Assembly (NCBI GenBank): GCA_036346375.1
Contig: CM070515.1
Span: 15,274,423-15,338,422, forward strand
Reading direction: 5' to 3'
Origin: Guadua angustifolia
Taxonomy: Eukaryota; Streptophyta; Magnoliopsida; Poales; Poaceae
Length of the DNA: 64,000 bases
Below, piece after piece: positions 35,983 through 48,730 of this stretch. Below the pieces are notes generated by a model. That model saw nothing but the letters and a program-made list of their open reading frames with translations, did not search any database and was not told where the DNA came from. Every line of letters starts with the position of its first letter. Position 1 is the first letter of the stretch. The position numbers and the translations under genes were made by a program.

Positions 35983-37749
35983 GCCATCTACAAAACTGGA
36001 ACAGTTTTCTTTCTCCATAGACATGTCACTAGTCCAAACGATTCACGCCTAGATCGACATTCGAGATGTTTCCCGTGAAGCTTAATTGAAATTCAAATCC
36101 ATAAAAAGAACACGACTTTGTCCATGGCCACCAGTTATTTCTACTCCCGCTACGGTTTTGCGTGCCAATTGCCAAATACGACGGGACAGAGTTCACGAGA
36201 AGCCGAAGCCGCAGCCGCCGAGGGTTTGGTCTATCGGGTACTCTTTACTCTTTTTTTTATCTTTAATTCTTTTTTAAGTAAAATTATAAATATTTTTTTT
36301 ATCATAAAAGCAACAACAGACGACATTGGTACCTATCAAGCTCTCCTACGATGGCAGGTCACCAACACCGTAGCACTTTCCATCAGCACAACACGTCTGC
36401 AACGTCTATCGTAGCAGACGAGCTACCGTGATACCTAAACTTAGCAAGACTAAATACCTAGTACTTGAGCTCAATAGAAAGATAAGACCTACCATATTGT
36501 TAAGGAGATCTATAGTGGATGGAACCGTTACCAAACTAACAACCTACTACGGTGGAGAAATGTGATAGATAATATGCATCTGCTGGTGGTGTTTTCATGA
36601 TCGAAAGTAACGTAAATTCGCTATTTCCGAAATTCGAGCGAAAGACGAAAAAATCGAAGCCCAAAGAGCCCTGCCCGGCCACGTGGCATCCACGATGGCA
36701 AATTGGCAGCTCGGACCACTAGAAGATAAGATTAAAAAATGCCGCCGGTGCTGCCGACTTGTGCCGGTGTTTACTATGCCTTCGCAAGTGGGGCCCCGGA
36801 GTGCGTGTGCCGCTGTTCCGGATTTGTACGCGGCCGCACGCCTCCTTTGCGAGGAAAGGTCGACGCAGATCTTCTGTGAACCCGAAACCGAACCTGATGG
36901 ATGGATGGGTGGACCGCCGCTGGCCAACCTAACTCGGCTAGCGGCAGAAATGATATGGAATTGGGTGTAGTTGGTGTGTTAATTAGTTCTTCAGCAGTAC
37001 AGCAAATGGGGTGTCCGTGTCACTGCCTTTATCACTACCCTAATCCGCCTCACCAAAAAAAAATTTGATGCATGGTTATGGATTACTCCGACTTTTCATC
37101 TTTGCGACAAGATTTTTAGTAATACTACTACTTTGAAACATGTCGAATTTAAACTCGTGTAGAACGCCTAGCAAATTAAACCAAATAGTTAGCGAATTTT
37201 GTTTGAAACACGAATGTTACTATGTGATGGTTTATTCGTAGGCAGCCGCACTTCCACAATTTATTCTATGGAACACATAGAACGCCTATAAACAAAATAT
37301 GAGTTAGTATATTCTACACGACCAATAAATAATACGCCGCTGAACTAATCCCATCCCAACCACAATAGGAGCACTCCAAAACGTCAATTATTGAGCTGTC
37401 ATGACAATTCGCAGCCAATGGGGTAGAAAGGAGAGAGCTCAAGCTAATAATACTCCAGAGAAATACCAAATAGTTTATACGAAAGGAAATTAAATTAAAT
37501 AGAGATTGTAGGACAACACACCAACCCCGTCTCTTCCTCCTCCACTAGAAGTTTACAACAACAAGCATTATCATGACCATATTCTTTCTTTTCCTTCATG
37601 CCTGCCCCCATCGTCCGCTCCTCTTCTCTTTTTTCATCTTTAACAAGCTCTCAAGAACAGCAAACTAACACCTCACCTTTAATTCTCAAAAGGATTTAAC
37701 TAAGAAAAAAGAAGAGGAAATTTTACTCGGATTTCTCTCGGTCTCCTAA
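35983..37749. other. Intergenic stretch between hAT and SAP gene
   Basis: Short frames at 36118-36240 and 36683-36970 look partly coding in composition, but no domain, splice partner or family was recognised. The last 200 bases (37550-37749) are the 3' flank of the SAP gene. No further element was defined. Confidence 0.35.
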
Positions 37750-38232
37750 TCAGAACCTAACGATCTTGGCCGCGCGCACCACGGGGTTCTCCCGGGCGAT
37801 GGCGTCCCTCGCCGCCGACTTGTAGTCGTAGCTGCAGTCGTGCCGGTCCGAGTACCGGTGCGCGCCACAGAACAGCTCGCCGCACCGGCACCGGAACCCC
37901 GTCAGCCCCACCCGCTTCCGGCAGCTGTGGCACCGGTTGACCGACGACCTTGACGCCTTCGCCTCCGCCGGCCCCGCTACTGGCCGGTCAACGGCCAGAG
38001 AAACCGGCGCCGCAGGTGCCACGGCCGAGACAGCCGGCCTCGGCTTGTCGACCAGCGGACACACCGGCTGTGAAGAAGACGAAGGAGACGGCGGCGAGGA
38101 GGCCAAGAAGCAGTTTTGACAAAGGTTCTTGGTGGCCGGGTTGCCGGGGAAGCCGCAGTTGTTGGCGCAGAGCGTGATCTCTGGGGAGTGCAGTTCCATG
38201 GGCTCCTCCACCTTCTTGTCCCTCTGCGCCAT
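37750..38232 (-). CDS. A20/AN1 zinc-finger stress-associated protein (SAP)
   Basis: Plant SAPs are small cytosolic or nuclear proteins with ubiquitin-related A20 and AN1 zinc fingers that respond to drought, salt and cold. The 160-residue protein starts MAQRDKK. The A20 finger (about residues 21-44) has LCANNCGFPGNPATKNLCQNC, giving C-x3-C-x11-C-x2-C. A proline/serine-rich linker follows. The AN1 finger (about 98-143) has NRCHSCRKRVGLTGFRCRCG and FCGAHRYSDRHDCSYDYK with all Cys/His ligands. It ends AAKIVRF, typical of the family. It has no coding intron, as usual. I chose the MAQRDKK start because it matches the family length. An in-frame ATG at 38382 would add 50 unrelated residues, and that stretch is more likely 5' leader. 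GC-rich codons are normal for grass intronless genes. It looks intact and functional. Confidence 0.95.
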   Translation of the reverse strand: MAQRDKKVEEPMELHSPEITLCANNCGFPGNPATKNLCQNCFLASSPPSPSSSSQPVCPLVDKPRPAVSAVAPAAPVSLAVDRPVAGPAEAKASRSSVNRCHSCRKRVGLTGFRCRCGELFCGAHRYSDRHDCSYDYKSAARDAIARENPVVRAAKIVRF

Positions 38233-38579
38233 GAGCTCTGAGACGAGAGTAGATCCGATGAGACGATTCGGTATGGGCCGAGCGAGGAAGCAGCTTTGAT
38301 TCCGAGAGGCAGGAGACGAGAGGAGCTTGGCTTTGGAGATGGATTGGGGGAGGCGAGGCGGATGGGGGTAGGGGGTGGCCATTTTATCGCAGGGGAGGAG
38401 GGAGGAGACGGGCGGCGTACGCGTTCTCGCGCGACAGCGACGCCTGCCGCTGCGTTATTTCCAGTGCTGGCCCCGCCGGTTGAGAGTTGGGACGACACGG
38501 GTGGACTTAGGAACGAGGACGGTTTTTTCCTTTGTGCGTAACTGCGTACGTGTCTGGTAAAAATGGTGGGAGCAGGACA

Positions 38580-39602
38580 ACTTGTGGGGAGGTATCCCTT
38601 CGCCGTGTGCTCTAATTACAACAAAATTACGAAGCGCAACGATGGCTTCTAATATGTGCAACAAATAAGAAATAAAAATACCTATGCAACAAATACAAAT
38701 ACCTATTGCAACAAATAAGAATACACGTTGTAGTAAATTTTCAGAACATTTGCAACAACCATACTTGAACATCTGTAAAAACGAAGTTTGGAATTTTACA
38801 TATTTTTTACAATTTTTCCTATTTTTTCAACTTGTCGCCGATTTTACGAAAACAGCTCAAAATTTGGTATATGGTTTGACTAGATTTCAAATTCGTTTGA
38901 CTTTTAAAATCATTTGATTTTTTATGAATTTCGTTTATTTTTTATAAATTTTAATACCACCGGTTTATCGAAATCTGAGATAAAAATATATCATTAAACC
39001 TGCTGATGACCCGGTAGATGCCATGTCATATTTCTCGTGATTGGTACCCTGGCGTGGTGCCGCTGGAGCTGGGCAAGTAGCCGCCCAAAGCTGACCGAGC
39101 CGGCCCCGCTCAGATGTACGCGCGCGGCACGCTCCGCGCTTATTATAAGGCGGCGGCGTTTGGGCCGAGCCGTGCGGGCGGTGGAAGGCGTCCGTCCGTC
39201 GGGCCCGTCCTCTCCCGCGTTTCGCCCTCGTCCCGACCCGACCGTCTCTTCACCGCACGTTCCGCCCGGGGCACAGGCCGCGTACGCACAACGTGTCGCT
39301 GTCCCGCCGCCGACCTCTCCGGATTAGCACGAGCGTAGTCGTAGACTCGTAGTGCCGTAGCTCCTTCCTTCCCACGCCCCCTCCTTTGTCTGTCTCATGG
39401 ACTCGTACCTCATTACTGTAGTGTACTGCTAGTTACTGTTGCAATTAATCACGTGGGTGCATTGGATCAAGGTTAATGTTTTCAGATGAAGGTGCAATTT
39501 GCCAGTGGATTATTCACATCAACATTATCATCATCCTAAATTCCGATAGGTGTATTAAACAAGAAAAATATGCACCTTTGAGGTGGAGGAGGGAAGCCTA
39601 CC
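38580..39602. other. SAP upstream region and GC-rich island
   Basis: From 38640 to 38720 the phrase GCAACAAATA recurs. From about 39040 to 39340 the sequence is strongly GC- and CpG-rich with C/G tracts, resembling a promoter or first exon. The open frames there have no recognisable domain and no splice partner. Confidence 0.3.
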
Positions 39603-41295
39603 TAGGAGTGATAACGGATCGAATAGTTTTTGATCGATCTAGATACTTTTGGCTCTATCGGATTAGATATTTGTCGCATAGTATCAGATCGGATACAGAT
39701 TCGGATAATTCAGATATTGATAGATCAGATATCCGAATATGCACGTGAGCTGGGTTAAGGCTACTCTTTTAACCTAAAAAGGTTTGTGAGTTTCAAAACC
39801 GTTTTCTAATTTAATTAATCCATAAATCAAATTTCAATTATTAAAATTGGCAAATTAGCTCCAAAAATTACGAAATTTTTCTAGAAAAGTTCCTGGCATA
39901 GTCTATCATTTAAATAAATTATTTTTAAATTTTTTTTAGATTTTAAATTTTCCCAAAAATTCAAAGATTGTTGTCCTTAATGGAAAAATATTTTAACTAA
40001 GTAGCTAAAAATTAAAAAACTCATAAATAAATAATTTATTATTTTAAACATAATTCAAAAAATACAAATCTTGGGTCATTACATGTTCTTCATGAATACT
40101 AGGATCAAATAAAGTAGTTTCATTTTTTGAATTCATTTTGTGTGTATAATCTAAAGGTGACGAATACTGATATTAGAGGTACCTCACAGCAAGGTCCTGG
40201 CCAGGTTACGAAAGATCTTTCACTTATGACGCGGTCTGCAGATCGCGCCGGTCCGGCCACGGGTCGGACTCCTTGCGGCCTATAGTCGGGCTTCGGGTCG
40301 GGGTTACCGAACGCTCCTACCCGACCCAGGACGGGAGTGCAGGCGCCCTCCGACCCGGTCGCTGGTCGGGACCCTGGCGAAATCCCGTCTCAGCAACTCC
40401 GGCCACGTCGTCGATCGACTTCGAAGTGGGACAACCCCCGTCTGAACGAAGCAGCCGAGCGGGGATATGCGTCCCTTCCCAAAGCAACGCCAGAGACGCC
40501 GCCCACGCGGCCCCTACTTCTGACAAGCGCGTAGAGGGCAGAGGTGTGCCTTCCCAACGAAGCATCGCCAGCTAGCCCTACCGATAGGACATAGCTGGCT
40601 GAACCTGCTAAACCATCATGACGCACACAGGGACCTGTCAACTCCGAAGATCGCAAACCCGATCAACAAGATAGTGCGCCCTAGTCGCTCTCCTTTCTCA
40701 AGCCTCATGTAACCTGCTCTCTTCGCCTATATAAGGAGAGGCGGGATCTTTAGGATCGGGGGGGCTCTCCCTCGCTTCTTCTTCACGAACCAGAAATCTC
40801 CCTCCACTTAGCATCCGGCTCGCTCCCCCGATCCGGGAGGTAGGACGAAGCTCCCGAGCTCACCCACGTAGACGAGCACTAAGGGCATGTCCTTAGTCCT
40901 CGCATGTAATCCGCCATACCCCAGATCAACGGGATCCTCCGCCACAAACTGGAAGTAGGGACGTTCAGCCCGAACCAGTATAAATCTAAGACTCCTCAGC
41001 CCGATCCAGTGTTCATCCGAGGCTTCGTTAGCCTAACCATCCGAGGAGAGGGGGGGCGCGATCCCCTATACTTACAAATCTACTTGCCGGTAATACGAAA
41101 CACCGACAAAAGGGTTATCATGTTCCGATAAATATCTGTGATCGTATCCGTTTCGATCCATATTAGCTTCGTATTTGTATTCGATATTATTCATATTGAT
41201 ATTCAAATTATCCGTATCCGTATCAATATCCGAAAAATATGAAAACAAATATAGTAGAGCTATTATCCATCTGTATCCATCTATTTTCAGCCCTA
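39603..41295. mobile_element. hAT-like element containing a solo LTR
   Basis: The left end TAGGAGTGATAACGGATCG and right end CTATTTTCAGCCCTA are degenerate inverted repeats. CGGATA/TATCCG motifs lie just inside both ends (39650-39730 and 41110-41240), as in the elements at 18145 and 21311. The flanking 8-mers AGCCTACC and AAGCTACC match at six positions, an eroded target duplication. Between them lie AT-rich non-coding sequence and the LTR at 40158-41108. Confidence 0.65.
40158..41108 (+). mobile_element. Solo LTR, same family as 24525-25540
   Basis: The 5-bp direct repeat AAAGG flanks it (40153-40157 and 41109-41113). It starts TGACGAATACTGAT and ends TACGAAACACCGACA. A TATA box CCTATATAAGGAG lies at about 40729-40741. 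The last ~75 bases are closely similar to the reversed start of the inner LTR at 24525, while the middle is diverged. No internal retrotransposon region is present. Confidence 0.88.
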
Positions 41296-41570
41296 AAGCT
41301 ACCTAACCGTTGCGAATATTTTGTTTTTTTAGTCTCATTATGATCTTTTTTTAAATATAGTTCCCTTTCGAAATAATTCACATATTTGGTCTCCACAAAT
41401 CATCTCTCGCACCTGAAGAGCGCAACAGGTTGCCTGCTGCATCAAGATTCCTGCCGAACTCCCCTTTCTCGACAAGAATCAAATCCACTAATTAGTCACT
41501 AATTTAATCATACTACTTAATTAATCACTTAATTAAAAAATTAATTAATTAAAACCACTACTTAGGCTTA

Positions 41571-41868
41571 GTTTGTTTAGGCTTGAGCTTGGGCTTATTT
41601 GGCTTCTACACCTCTATAAGCCATAAGCCAAAACAAACAATATTTTTCCAGCCAGACGGAGAGAAGAAGCTTCTAGTCCAATTTGCACTCACGCGAGAGA
41701 AAGGAAAACGATGCTTCTCGGGTGGTGAGCTTCTAAAATCCCACTTCCCCAGTACCTTACAACTTAACTATTATTTACGAAAAATTGCTATCCTCATCCA
41801 AATTCCAAAGAACTTCTTTTTCAACTCCAAACCAAATAAGCTCAAGCTCCACCTTAAACAGACTCAAA
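41571..41868. mobile_element. MITE-like element
   Basis: Long imperfect inverted repeats pair GTTTGTTTAGGCTTGAGCTT at the left with AAGCTCAAGCTCCACCTTAA at the right, and both sides share CTTATTTGG or its complement. No clear target duplication was found, so the superfamily is uncertain, although the GTTTGTTTAG start suggests PIF/Harbinger. Confidence 0.5.
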
Positions 41869-42839
41869 TTTTAATCTCCCTACTTCGAGCCAACAGGGCT
41901 CGGCGTCTTGCTATCGAAATTCCTACCGAGCTCCCTTACTCGACAGTTTACTGTCTAGCTCTTCTGACGCGGCGAGTGACTTGTATCTCTTGCCACGTCT
42001 TTTGAGCTCATAAAGGAGGTAATTTCATAAATTTCAACTAAAAAAGTTAAATTTATTTAAAAACGAATTTTAGTACACTAGAAAAGTAATGCCTTCCACA
42101 GTCGCGAGCGGCAGGAGGTTGGGAATAGAAATAAATATATGCTATTACAATCATGGCTGCACGACCAAGTGGGCACGGGCCCACCCGCGACATGAGAGCC
42201 CTCCTAATCGGCGCCCCGGCTGGTCTGCGGCTCGCGCGTCCGCGGCACGGCACGGCACCGTGTGAGTGCGTGACACGAACAGTACGGTGAAAAACGCGCG
42301 TGGAGAGTGTGCGCGCGCTTACTCGGTCAGAAGTGTAAGTTTTGCGTCAGGATTCAGAGTTCCGTTTCACGCTATGGTTGGTCCGATTTGATTAGATTGG
42401 TATTATGATGCAGTTGGTTTATCCTCACACTCAATCTCAGCTAGATTGACATTCTGCGGCTATTGTTTGGTTCGAAGTCACAATGATAGTAAAAAAGTTT
42501 CACATTTACTTAGCTGGTTGCCCCGCTTGTTATATGCTATACATTTTCGTGCTAAATTTTGCCTAATTTATGATTACAGAAAGTGCAGCTAATTAAAATT
42601 AGCTTAATTAATCAGGACAAAAGTGTGGAACGATCATGCAAACATCTATTTTTTTTAGGTTGATGTCACGGTATAGAGCAAATTTCTCAATTTTGTACAA
42701 AGACGTAGTACGCAGGAGTTGGGCCGTGCCGTGTTAGCCCTCTTCATAAGCTTTCCATTGAGTCTAAAATCATATAAATTGGACTTCAAAGTAAAAAAAT
42801 TATGATCATTTTAGTAACAGAGGTATTAAAGATTTTTAT
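41869..42839. other. Gene-free stretch
   Basis: No supported gene. A short GC-rich patch at 42170-42320 has CGCGCG runs. Nothing else was recognised. Confidence 0.3.
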
Positions 42840-43270
42840 ATGGTGGTAGTGCCGATCCCCGATCCGGCACTACCACCCTTGGGAAGCGGTAGAGTCTCCC
42901 CAACAATAGAATGGCTTCAGAAGGTCGGTAGTTATTTTCTAGAGCCCTATTTTTGTGTTTTTGAGGTCAAAAATGTCGGTACTATTGAGATTTACACGGC
43001 ATTAGTGCGGGTAGTACTGTAGCAGCGACTATTTTCAGTGCATTTAATGCCTAAAACTGTTCATTACCGTTGAGGCCAGTACTACCGGGATTTACATGAT
43101 ATAGTGCCGAAAACTGTGTGAATTTTCTCATTTTTCTCTAGTGGCTAGTTTCTTTGTGAGACTTGGGGCTGAGTTAGGAGGTTTTTGTTGCTGCTCTTGC
43201 ACCTATTCGAGACATAAACTTAAGAGCAAAACCTCTAGAGCTCATAGGGCCATGTTTGAGTGATTTGAGA
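42840..43270 (-). repeat. Dispersed repeat related to 26780-27230
   Basis: Read on the minus strand this segment follows the same order of phrases as 26780-27230: GAGCTCTAGAG, TTTTGCTCT, GTGCAAG, AAAGAAACTAGC, then GGTAGTAC-type runs. Divergence is substantial. It is probably part of an old retroelement whose ends I could not define. Confidence 0.5.
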
Positions 43271-44121
43271 AGTTTTTGAGCTAAAGTTTCTTGTTTGATG
43301 ACTTTTGATATTCTATTTGTTTCTTTTAAACTAATGCAAGCCTCTACTTTCAACTGAAGCTAGTGCAGAGTATTAGATGGTTAAAGTTATTCATGATAAA
43401 GATCTGACGGCAATTGAAGCGGGCGGAATCAACGTCTCGATCAGACGTCTAGACGCTAGTAGTTGTTAATTGATTGGAAGGATGAGGCCTGCCTGACCGC
43501 TTAAGTGGCTACTTCTACGGTAGTATGATTTTTCAGGCATCTCTTATCAATAGAGAATCCTTAAATTACATCTGAGGCCTGCTTAAATAAATGGTAATTT
43601 TTTAGAAGTTTTGAGATTTAGTTTAAATTTAATCTATATTCTAAAACATTCTAATAAAATATTCCTAATAATCCAAATACCCTTGAAGTGTTTCACACAA
43701 GAGCGAGGGCCAGGCAAACCGAATCCAACGTGATATTATATTTTCCTCCATCCTTGACGAAGCCGTGACACATGCATGTTTTCAAGCCGTGACGAAGCCA
43801 TCACCATATTGGCACGAGAGAATGAATCGATCTTCTGTTTTCAAGAAGAGAGAACCATGTTGTCCTCGACAGATAGGTTCCGCGTTTGGGTGGCACGGAA
43901 GAAATCGATAGGTAGGCTCTATGTTTCTCTGGAGCAGAAGGAATCGGCACACAGCTATCCTGCCTGGCTATCGCGGAAGGACAGCTTCCACTCTTTCCTT
44001 CTGGCGGAAGGGAGGAATTAATTAGTGAATTTGATTAATTAGATATTTAATTAAGTGATTATTTAATAAACATGATTAAATTAGTGTTTAATTAGTGGAG
44101 TTGACTCTTGCTAAGGAAGGA
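43271..44121. other. Gene-free stretch
   Basis: The 81-codon frame at 43776-44021 has ordinary amino-acid composition but no recognised domain. ATTTAATTA-type runs occupy 44030-44100. Nothing else was seen. Confidence 0.3.
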
Positions 44122-44731
44122 GAGCTTGGTAGGAATCTTGATGTGGCAAGCGATCTGCTGAATTCCCAGCGCAGGAGATAACTTGTGGGGGTCAAATCTA
44201 CAAATGATTTTGGTGGACTATTCAAAAAAAATATTTGTAAGGGACTAAAAAAGCAAAAAAAAAAAAAAAGAATACAGAGGATGGCAAGTTGTTGACATAT
44301 ATCCTTTTTTTTAACTGATTGTTGACGTATATCAATACAAGGCAACTACTAGGCGCACTTAAGAAAGGAATACAAAACGGAAATTCAGAGCCGAAGCCGT
44401 ATATCATTGACCTTTAAGTTTGTAAGCATTCGTGAGTCCTTTCTATGCGGATGAAAGCTTGCTCGATCCGGTGCTGCGAATAAGCATGCTGCCGTGTCCA
44501 TGGCTTATCGCTAATGACGCGATTGGATTATTTTAAGATGTCCACAAGGCCTGGTCACCTAACACCAGCATTAACGTCAATCCCGTGCGAACGACAGAAC
44601 GGTGGACTAGGCTGCGTTGGAGGGGAGGCTAATGCTCGATGCAATACGCTTCACGTGCTCGCGTCGCACGAACTTTCCACGGACCAGCACAGGACGATTA
44701 CCGATATGATGAGTAACGTTATATCGCTAAA

Positions 44732-45008
44732 AGCAATCTCAATAGGATGATTAGGATAGTTTATAGCGTTAATTAGGTTCTAGTATAAGAAAATGGTGAT
44801 GTGGAGGTAGAGTTAATGATGAAAGAGAAGAAACCATTTCTACACAAGTCAAGAAAGAGAAAAAAGGGATTGGGTGAGAAAATAAGAGAAAAGAGGAGAT
44901 TGGATGAGAGTTTATTTTGAAGAAACTATCCATTTGGAACATGGTTTACTACGTGTAGTGTAGTGTCAGATGATATGGAAGTTATAAACTATATTCATTG
45001 TGACTGCT
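44732..45008. mobile_element. MITE inside the distal duplication copy
   Basis: The ends AGCAATCTCAAT and ATTGTGACTGCT are inverted repeats, extended by TAGTTTATA and TATAGTTTATAA inside each end. The body is purine-rich and non-coding. The matching region of the proximal copy (about 49362-49586) is the same element with many short deletions. Confidence 0.6.
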
Positions 45009-46614
45009 ACTAGCATACCACTATGGCAGGCCTAAACACGTGCACACAGTATATCTTGTGCCTATACTTAAAAAACTAAAGTGCCTTTTGAATGCTTAGA
45101 AGTACACAGACATGCCCGTCACTACCAAACCCTTGCGCGACCTTCGGCCACGGTGCATACGAGGACCGAAGCATCACCACACGAAGCACTAGAAATCTCA
45201 AGTTCAATGCAACTGCGATGCCGATAATTCCGGTACAATTTGTTCCACCCAAGCTAAGCTACCGAAAAGGTGGCCACCACATATATCACTAGTGACAGAA
45301 GTATTGCTCACAGAGTTATTAGCTAAATAGTCCCTCCGGTAACAAACAGCTATCGTTTTAAATATAAATGAAGTATAATTTTCAAAACTTTGACGGTCAA
45401 TATCTTCTTGAATATTTAAATTCGATACATAAAAATCATGTGTAGATTTGTCTCAGAAAGTACTTTCATAACATTATAATTTTATTGAGTTTTATAAATA
45501 TATAATAATAGAAATTAGTAATCAAATGTATGTTTTAGAGACCGTGTCAATGTCTTAAAAAAATAACTAGTCTTTAGTTACCCCAGTCCTTGCCACCTAG
45601 TAAAGACTGGTCCGACAAAAATTTAAAAATGAAAAGACCACATACAAACAAATTAAACAATACATAGCTCTCTTACAACTACATGCAAGTCGCTAGTAAT
45701 TCCATTTGAACCAACATACTCTAGCAAATAGTACGCTATCATGCCAAAAAGCAGCATCTGGACCATCATAGACAAGTAGTGTGTACAACACAGAAATAAA
45801 GGACAAAATTCAAACCGTGCATCCATAAAAACTTTGTGCAAGCAGCACTTGGCAAGAGGAGAGAGGATTAACTCAGATCATTTATGAACTTAAGGACATT
45901 GCAACTTGCAAAATAGAATCAGAAGTATGATTTTGCATCCTGAAAAACCTAGCAGGTAGCATGCTCAATTTCTTATGGATAAGAAAGGGTGTTCCAGGTA
46001 ATGTAACAATGTTCACCACAGAAATGAATGTCTAACTAAAAAAATATCAATACATTAGGAAATATAACAGTTGGTACAATAAGAAATAACACACACATAG
46101 AGGCTTTTCCTTTTTCTTTTCTTTTTTTCCTTTTTTTTTTTTTTGTTGCGTGGGGGCTGGGAAAGGGATTGGTTCAGAGAAGAGTACAAATAGATAGGTC
46201 GCTGTACAGCTGGGGCTTACATTGCTGAAGCGCAGATTAATGCCAATATCATGTAAAAAAACTTGTCCTCCTGTTGGTCTACTTGACAATCAATCCTCAT
46301 GCTGCTTGCAGTTATTTCAAATCTGAGTAAGCCCCTTACAGTTGGCTGAAGAAACCTAATTGCACAATATGGCAGCCCATTTGTTAATCTGGAAGACAGC
46401 CATCTCCAGGTATCAGCATGGCAGTTCATCAATCCAAGCTCCTTTCCCCTGTTCTTTTTTTATTTTTATTTTATTTTTCAGTTTTTTAGCCTTTTTTTAC
46501 AAAGCAGCATTTTGGCAGCAACCATCTTCTCAGCCTATTGTCCTAATTTGAACATGCGGAGCGCTGGGCAAGACACCAATTGATTCTCATTATGATAAAC
46601 TATAATATGATCTC

Positions 46615-48730
46615 CTATGTGGCTGGTGGAAGCACCTGTTCAGCAGAAGACAATGCCACACTCATGTCAGATTTTGCACCTGCATTAGAATCAGTGCCTG
46701 AAGGCTCACGTTTCCATTGTAAACTTCTAGCACCAGCTATCATTGGAGCACGCCCTCTAAAGGAACTACCAGGGAGAACACCCCTTGGGTATGCCATTCT
46801 ACTGTGCCTAGCATACAGTGATGATCGTCCACTACCAGGCCAACCATAAAAGTGAGCAGCTTCATGAGAACTCCGCCTGACGACCTACAATACAAGGAAA
46901 AATGACGTGAATATCACCTATGCAGTGCACTCGGTACTCAGATCCTTCGGCAATCAGTTCCAAGGCAACCCAAAAGGCCAGCCAACAAAGCAACAGAGCA
47001 ATAACATGCTACTTCCATGCAAAGAGGATTCATGGAACAGCGCAGAAAGATAAGGTGGATGAACACAAAACTGAACTGGTTACAAGGATTGTGCTACATG
47101 TTCAACGTCTGCTCAAGTAACAAGATAGACGATGATGTTCCAATTTCAATATTGGCCAAAGTAAATCAATAATTAGCAAAGGAAAACAGTATATGACAGG
47201 CTAAAAACAAGTCAAAAGACAAAAACAACTGAACCACCATACCTTGAGAATTCGAGTCATAAATGATGTGCCATTTAATGACAGAGCTCGTTCAACCGAC
47301 TCTTTGTGTAAAAATTCCACGAGGCGGACCTGTATCGGATGAAAAAACAATCATTGAGTTCTCTTCAAGAAATAGGCATGGCATTAATGACTTCATAAGT
47401 GAAGTAATTAACTTATTTGTAGTTGCAATGATGTTCAACTTATGTCCATGAACTTGAGAACTGAGCATTTAGATCCTTAAACTTCCGCTAGTGATTCACT
47501 CAGCTCCGATCAGAGCAATTCAAAGGATCTTATGCAACATACTTTACAAACACCGACAACTTAATGGCCTAGATATTGAGTTCTAAATTTCATGGATATA
47601 ATTGAAACTCAACACAAGTTATTGACCTGTGGTGCCATTTCTATTTATTCAAAGTCCCTTCCTCAGTATAGTACAACACGTTTAAACAATTTACTTCATA
47701 ATTTTGACAGTGAGGACATGTGACATATCTACTGCTACACCAACTAAACGTTATCATGCAAACCCTTTTAATTAGATACCAAATCAACTTATAATTCTAA
47801 AAATCTTGTGGAGGTACTCCTCGCTGTGATCTAGCACCATATAAAATTTCAAGTCCAAATTCAATTGATAGTAAGAGAAAAAAGGTTAAAATTTCTATGA
47901 ATAGTAAATTCTTTCCTTTTCCTTTTATTTACGATTAGGTAGATATTTTGCTTTTTTTGTGGGGTCTTGGTAACCATTGGGTCAGACGTTTTAAGCTTCA
48001 TGTGGTTCTAAATCAAGTTGGTATCTACCTCGAATAGAAGAAAAACTTGTCCAAAATCGTCCGAGATGGTTTGTACATCTCCAATAAAGGCCACCTAGGG
48101 TACTGGTGCGTAGTGGAATTTTAAATCGTCTCGAAAATATTAAAAAAAAAAGCAGAGGTCGACCGAGATTGGCGTGGAAAGAAGCAAAGACCTTGAGGGA
48201 TTGGAATGTTTCGTACCGGAACCATGACCTAAGATCGAAAGTTTAGGGGTTTTATTAACTTTGATTGGGTTTCTTTCCTAGTTTACCCCAACTTGTTTGG
48301 GACAAAAGACTTGGTGGTGGTTATTGTTTCAAGTTGATTTTGATACTTGAATCAAGGGAAGGGGGATCGCGTAATATCATTTAGTGGGTGATTCGAACTA
48401 GATATGCCAACATGCCCTGTACATTTACTTTTCTACAACCACCATACAGTTTTATCTCATGCAAGTAAATTACTAAAAGTAACACAAAAAATTTGTATCT
48501 CAGTAGTAATTAGCATAAGAATAAACTAACCCTGTTGGCTGCCCCGTTGCTGCATTAGTAACAATGACTACTTTCAGCACTGCACCAAACTGGTTGAAAT
48601 GGCGTGATAGTGAGTCCTTGGTGGCAGCAAAGTGAACCTTCAAACAAAATAGACAAACATAAATAGAAGAATCTAAGGGCATGAAATGAAAAGGGTGATG
48701 AGAAGACAAGGATACCCACATTGGTAACAT
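46615..48730 (-). pseudogene. Truncated duplicate of the RNA-binding-protein gene 3' exons
   Basis: This is the distal copy of the terminal exons of the gene at 51197-59391. It retains only the last 11 bases of the RNP2 exon (48720-48730), the following RRM exon (48531-48637), the next exon (47243-47329) and the last exon (46615-46884, ending in a TAG stop). The 47243-47329 exon is 87 bp against 88 bp in the working copy: TACGTGG has become TCGTGG, a one-base loss in the RNP1 region that shifts the frame. Two coding differences are visible, V for A in KESVERAL and R for Q at VVRRSS. With no promoter or N-terminal exons it could be used only as alternative 3' exons of the upstream gene. Confidence 0.88.

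Larger units (their letters stand above)
44122..48730. repeat. 4.6-kb direct tandem duplication, distal copy
   Basis: The segment starting GAGCTTGGTAGGAAT at 44122 recurs from 48731. Copy 1 ends in GGTAACAT at 48730, inside an exon of the RNA-binding-protein gene, where copy 2 begins directly. The two copies are nearly identical over most of their length, with rare single-base changes, except for a block around 44690-45010 versus 49280-49570. It contains a broken copy of the last RNA-binding-protein exons. Confidence 0.93.

Noticed and set aside
36595..36970. Opposed frames of 95 and 110 codons
   Set aside because: They are open on both strands over the same bases, with no recognised domain and no splice partners.
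39037..39338. Open frames in a GC-rich island
   Set aside because: CpG-rich composition explains them. No family motif is visible.
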